Below, one piece after another: positions 59,953 through 64,000 of a DNA stretch of 64,000 nucleotides. The stretch spans positions 434,001 to 498,000 of the forward strand of contig JABELC010000013.1 of the NCBI GenBank assembly GCA_028455995.1, given 5' to 3'. Made by a program: the position numbers and the translations under genes. The notes under the pieces are model-generated. The model did no database searches. It worked only from the letters and a program-made list of their open reading frames with translations, and was not told where the DNA came from. Source of the DNA: Scleromitrula shiraiana (lineage: Eukaryota; Ascomycota; Leotiomycetes; Helotiales; Sclerotiniaceae). The number at the start of each line of letters is the position of its first letter. Positions within the stretch are counted from its first letter, which is position 1.

Positions 59953-61122
59953 GGGGGCTGAAAAGGGTCACGGAATCTGTATCGTCAGTTTGCATGCCCG
60001 AATTTTAATGAACATTTAGGACAAATACAGTTCTTTGTTAAAATAAGAGGAAAATAGGGAGGCGCTGGGAGGCTGAAGCAGGCTCAAAGCCAATGGCGTC
60101 CATATAAGTTCAAGTCGTGTTAGAAGGTATACTAGAGCTTTCTATTATTGAAATCGTGCTGAGATTGAGGGGGGGGTTTACGCGCAAAAAGCACAAGGAG
60201 TTTTATGTAGATCCAAGGGCATTGCAAATAAATATTTTGAATCTCTTGATGCCAAATTCGGTGATGTCCTTACTCTGTATTGCACATACCTAAAATCAAG
60301 TACATACTGTAAATAGTAGCTATTACGTTAATACAATAAAGTTTTTTGTGTGTAATACCTAATGTATCCACGTAGTTGAGTAGAGAGTACGTAGGCAGTC
60401 TTCAATCTTCAGTGAGATCTCTCCCCCTCTTGACCCCTAGTGCCCAACACTAATGTGCATTCGTTGTTGTTCGGGACCAATAAGAAATTTATAACTATGG
60501 TTTGCAGGTCAGCGGAAGGATTCTAGGATTCTAGAATTCTATAGTTTGCGACCTTGTCCTATTATTATGTTCATTCATATTGCCACTCTATAAACTTCGT
60601 ATATTATATCGAAAATCAAAACAATTACTCAACAACAAGAAATAAATCTCAAATAAATACGTACTTAGGTATTTATGTAATACTTATTAGGCTAAGTTCA
60701 TTATAGGAAATACTATATAGTCGTCGCATGATTTGGTCAACTGTCTATATCAACAGGCTTTTGAACGACCGGAGAAGATCCGCTTCTCGTGTTGCACATG
60801 CTGTTTAATGATAAGACAAGACAAGACCCTGCATTCTGCATTTCTGCATTTCTGGGCACTTTTCTACATCTCTTTAACTAACAATACTTACGCGGTACCT
60901 ATATAGGTAATGTTCATCGATATAACCATTTGAATCGAAACAAAGAAAATAATATTTCTATTTTTATTTTATTGAAAAGTTTCAATAATATTTCCTCTAT
61001 AAGTATCTACAAGCTCGTACGATAAACACCAAAAAAAAAGAAACATATGATGAGTGTATAGAAAGAACTCGAGAGGTATTTAGTGAGAAGGAAATGTTTG
61101 GGATATTTAAAGGACTTCAACT
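59953..61122. other. Intergenic region, no gene seen
   Basis: AT-rich spacer between SEC26 and the lipid kinase. It contains GTACTTAGGTA-type palindromic sites at ~60661 and ~60895, and a GACAA repeat at 60813-60825. Confidence 0.6.
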
Positions 61123-62863
61123 ATGACCATGGCTTCTTCTATGGATTCGAATCATCCGTTTATCGATACAATCGGAGGTGGTGGCGATGAACTCGGTGGA
61201 GATCGAGATTTTGTAAGAGGTGCTACATTATCGGTGGGAAGAAATGCTTCTTTGACGTTGGGGACGGATTCTTTGATTGTGCTGGGTGAGTTTGGATCAA
61301 GAGAGATGGAAATGACTCAAGGGGCGTCGTTGCTAATGAAGATATAGATGAGGCATTTGAGAAGGAGAGTGCACTTTGTTGTGGAATATGGCCATTTACT
61401 TCGAGTACGTACATATATGTCTGACGTTCTTTTTGCATACTTCTTTTGCTCACAACATGATCCTAGGTTCCATGAATACGCGCCCCATTCCCTTCTACAA
61501 TATTCTTTGGGCTGAACTCCAAGGGACTGAAATTACGATTCGATACGCACGTCCGATTTCCAAAACGAGAGTGAGAGCTACAGAGCTGATATATTCGGTC
61601 GAGACACATCCTACAGAAGAGATTGAGAAATGGATAGCTAAATTATTAGACCGTTCGTATGGCGAATCACAACTCGAGAAACGAGCAAAAGTCTTGGTAA
61701 ATCCTCACAGCGGGAAAGGGAAAGCGGAAAAGTGGTACAATCGTGACGTGGAACCACTCCTGAGGGCAGCGAACTGCAGTATCGATATGGTGAAGACGAA
61801 ACATCAAGGAGAGGCAGTCATTATATCCGAGAAATTAGATGTGGATGCATATGACATGGTCGTTTGTTGTTCGGGGGATGGATTGGCGCACGAGGTGTTC
61901 AATGGTCTTGGTAGAAGACACGATGCGAAGAAAGCGCTATCGAAGATCGCTGTGACACATGTGCCATGCGGAAGTGGAAATGCAATGAGTTGCAACCTAA
62001 GCGGGACAGACAGTTCGAGTTTAGCTACTTTGGGTATCATCAAGGGAATTCCGACACCGCTGGATCTGATATCGATTACGCAAGGAGAAACGAGGACGCT
62101 CAGTTTTCTATCTCAATCCCTTGGTATTATAGCTGAAGCGGATTTGGCTACGGAACATATCAGGTGGATGGGAGATGCGCGATTTTACTATGGATATATG
62201 GAGAGACTTTTTGGAAAAGCTGTTTATCCCTGCGATATTGCTGTTAAGGTTGCCATAGAAGACAAACAAAGCATTAGAGAACATTATAGAGGAGAGAAGG
62301 TAAATTACGAGCCGGCAAGCGAGAGAAGGGGTTATAAATATCTTTTGGACGACGATGCTTCTGCAAGTAGCGGAATGGATGATGGATTGCCTCCACTGAG
62401 ATACGGTACTGTTAACGACAAGCTACCCGAGGGGTGGGAAATGGTTCCCTATGATAAACTGGGAAACTTTTATAGTGGAAATGTGAGTTTGTTGTCCACC
62501 AAGAGATATGACTCTCAATACTAATAACTACAGATGGCTTTCATGGCATCCGATCTCAATTTCTTCCCCGCAGCACTCCCCAACGATGGATACATGGATT
62601 TGATATGTGTCAATGGCGATATAAGTCTTCTCTCGGCAATCGACATGATGTTTGCAGTTGACTCGGGCAAGTTTTACGACTTGCCCTTTGTATGGTATAG
62701 AAAGATCCTCGGATACAGAATTATTCCGAAACAAGGAGACGGTTACATCAGTATAGACGGTGAACGGGTTCCTTTTCAGCCCTTTCAGGCTGAGGTACAT
62801 AAAGGTTTGGGTACGGTGCTTTCGAAGAGTGGTCATATGTATGAAGCGCCTGGACCTATTTGA
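61123..62863 (+). CDS. Sphingoid long-chain-base kinase / diacylglycerol-kinase family (Lcb4/5-like)
   Basis: Four exons, 61123-61285, 61348-61404, 61467-62482 and 62534-62863, phases consistent, 521 residues. The DAGK catalytic domain begins at ~residue 155 with KVLVNPHSGKGKAEKWY (substrate/ATP-binding first motif), then the GGDGT-equivalent VVCCSGDGLAHEVFNGL (the Asp of SGDG is catalytic), then VPCGSGNAMSCNLSG. The C-terminal half has GIIAEADLATEHIRWMGDARF and NFFPAALPNDGYMDLICVNG, typical of sphingosine kinases, ending QPFQAEVHKGL. The enzyme phosphorylates sphingoid bases to LCB-phosphates at membranes. The SGDG variant of the GGDG motif matches Lcb4/sphingosine kinases. The start could also be the Met at 61129. 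The gene is intact. Confidence 0.92.
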
Positions 62864-63282
62864 TATTTTTTGTTTATTTAAAAACGTTATATTTCATTTA
62901 AATGTATTCAGGGGTAAAATAGGATGGCGGGCATGGTATGATATGGCATGGGAAAGATCAGGCAGTGGCGTTCTTTTTTTATTCTTTCTTCTGATTCAAA
63001 ATTTTGTGGGCATATCTTCATAGTTCGATCTCAAATGATACCCAAGATAGATCGCATATGCAATTTGGTTTAGATTGTGAATTTTGGTGGATGGCATTAG
63101 GGGTCTGTATAATTTTTTACTCTTAAGAAATGAAAAATTCGACTTTTACATTTGGATATTGCCAATGATGGATGACCGTAACGCCTTTGACGCCGTGACC
63201 TTTTCTATACTTATATGATCCACTCCTTTCAAAAGTATCAAAAACGAGAGGTATTTTCTTATACCGCATCATTCCTCAATCC
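62864..63282. other. Intergenic region, no gene seen
   Basis: Convergent spacer between the lipid kinase and RRP1. A TATA-like run is present, nothing else recognised. Confidence 0.55.
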
Positions 63283-64000
63283 TCAATCCTCGATCCCACC
63301 CCATCCATCCTCGCCCTCGTCCTCGTCATCGTCATCATCTTTCTCCTCCCCACTCTTCTCCTCAACATCCATTTCATCCACACTCTGCTCCACCTTTTCG
63401 TTTCCCGGTAACCTCTCATCAGCCAACGCCTCCTTCGCCTTCGTCCTCACGATCTTATTAATAGACTCCTTCTGCAATTTCCTCAACGGCTCCAGCAATC
63501 TCTCCACCCTCCTCATCCCCTCATCACTCCCTACCACATCCTCCTTCAACATCCCCACCCTCTCCATCTCATCCACCCAAATATCCACCACATGAAACCT
63601 CATCCCATTTGGAACCCTCATCTGCCCCTCCCCAACCCAACAAGGAATCTCCTCCAGCACCCCCACCACCCCCTCCGCCACCTCCCTCTCCCCCTTCTTC
63701 TTCCCCCCCTCCTTCTCACCAAAAACCTGAAACCCAGCCGCCAAAAACCTCCTCACCAGTAGCAAAAATTTCTCCATCCGTAACACATCGATTCGCTCCC
63801 ATTCCTTCTTCATGATTTCCCAAAAGCCGCGGTAGAATCCGACGATTTTGTTGGAGGGGAGATCCGAGAGGATGTTGGCGAGTGCGCTGGCGAGACTTTG
63901 TTGTGGTAAGGGGCGGTCGCACATCCACATGCAGTAGAAGAGGCCGGAGTGCAGTTTTAGGTAGTCGAGGGGGGTGAGGTCGCGGGCGGAGGAGAGGTAG
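63283..64000 (-). CDS. RRP1: Rrp1/Nop52 ribosomal RNA processing protein, C-terminal part (5' end outside window)
   Basis: The frame is open to the right edge. Visible residues begin TPLDYLKLHSGLFYCMWMCDRPLPQQ, the diagnostic Nop52 segment, followed by LANILSDLPSNKIVGFYRGFWEIMKKEWERIDVLRMEKFLLLVRRF. A basic/Gly-rich linker, then HVVDIWVDEMERVG and a long acidic C-terminus (Asp/Glu runs) follow. Rrp1 is a nucleolar factor for 27S to 25S pre-rRNA processing. The N-terminus lies beyond 64000. With NUG1 this is the second ribosome-biogenesis gene in the window. No damage in the visible part. Confidence 0.92.
   Translation of the reverse strand, partial: YLSSARDLTPLDYLKLHSGLFYCMWMCDRPLPQQSLASALANILSDLPSNKIVGFYRGFWEIMKKEWERIDVLRMEKFLLLVRRFLAAGFQVFGEKEGGKKKGEREVAEGVVGVLEEIPCWVGEGQMRVPNGMRFHVVDIWVDEMERVGMLKEDVVGSDEGMRRVERLLEPLRKLQKESINKIVRTKAKEALADERLPGNEKVEQSVDEMDVEEKSGEEKDDDDDEDEGEDGWGGIED

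Noticed and set aside
1..64000. A secondary-metabolite or other multi-gene cluster
   Set aside because: No backbone enzyme (PKS, NRPS, terpene synthase) or coordinated set was seen; the transporters, regulator and oxidoreductase are scattered and broken.

Overview
The window is nuclear DNA of a filamentous ascomycete. Genes carry short introns (about 47-200 nt) with GTRAGT-like donors and YAG acceptors. The orthologues are eukaryotic and fungal (coatomer beta, Mago nashi, Gid4, Nug1, Rrp1). Intergenic DNA is AT-rich and full of microsatellites. Gene content and style suggest Leotiomycetes, perhaps a Botrytis/Sclerotinia relative; that placement is inference from memory, not from a search.

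Layout. 1-602 is the 3' end of a Gln/Pro-rich protein gene. 2636-4518 is a decayed fungal-specific transcription factor. 5401-6162 is a hotdog-fold thioesterase. 7100-11140 (minus) is a decayed PDR-type (ABC-G) transporter. 12173-13229 (minus) is a HAD glycerol-3-phosphatase-like gene, head to head with the Nug1-type ribosome-biogenesis GTPase at 13815-15477. 15478-29154 is an unusually long gene-poor, repeat-rich stretch in front of a homeobox gene (29155-31164). Next come mitochondrial delta-1-pyrroline-5-carboxylate dehydrogenase (32736-34786), a GH5 glucanase-like gene (35080-37067, minus) and a cysteine-rich protein (about 38001-39014). 39890-48000 is an accessory zone: a possible retroelement relic, a broken NAD(P)-binding oxidoreductase, a broken small secreted protein, an intact bHLH factor and a broken AAA ATPase. 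48281-49119 (minus) is a DUF4870-like membrane protein and 49833-51380 (minus) a broken MFS transporter. The last 11 kb is mostly housekeeping: GID4 (minus), Mago nashi (minus), coatomer beta SEC26 (plus), a sphingoid-base/diacylglycerol kinase (plus) and the C-terminal part of RRP1 (minus, cut by the window end).

The main theme is a patchwork. Intact core genes alternate with at least six accessory genes (transcription factor, ABC pump, oxidoreductase, secreted protein, AAA ATPase, MFS pump), each carrying independent inactivating changes: C-to-T or G-to-A stops, frameshifts, microsatellite expansions and lost 3' ends. I see no operon-like or biosynthetic cluster logic and no clear new multi-gene system. 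The strongest unusual signals are the decay pattern, a hexanucleotide repeat inside a Walker A motif, a 16-bp imperfect duplication just after another Walker A, a GC-AG intron in the bHLH gene, an in-frame 5' extension of Mago nashi, and the long repeat-rich upstream region and leader of the homeobox gene. No tRNA, rRNA, CRISPR array or intact transposon was found by eye.
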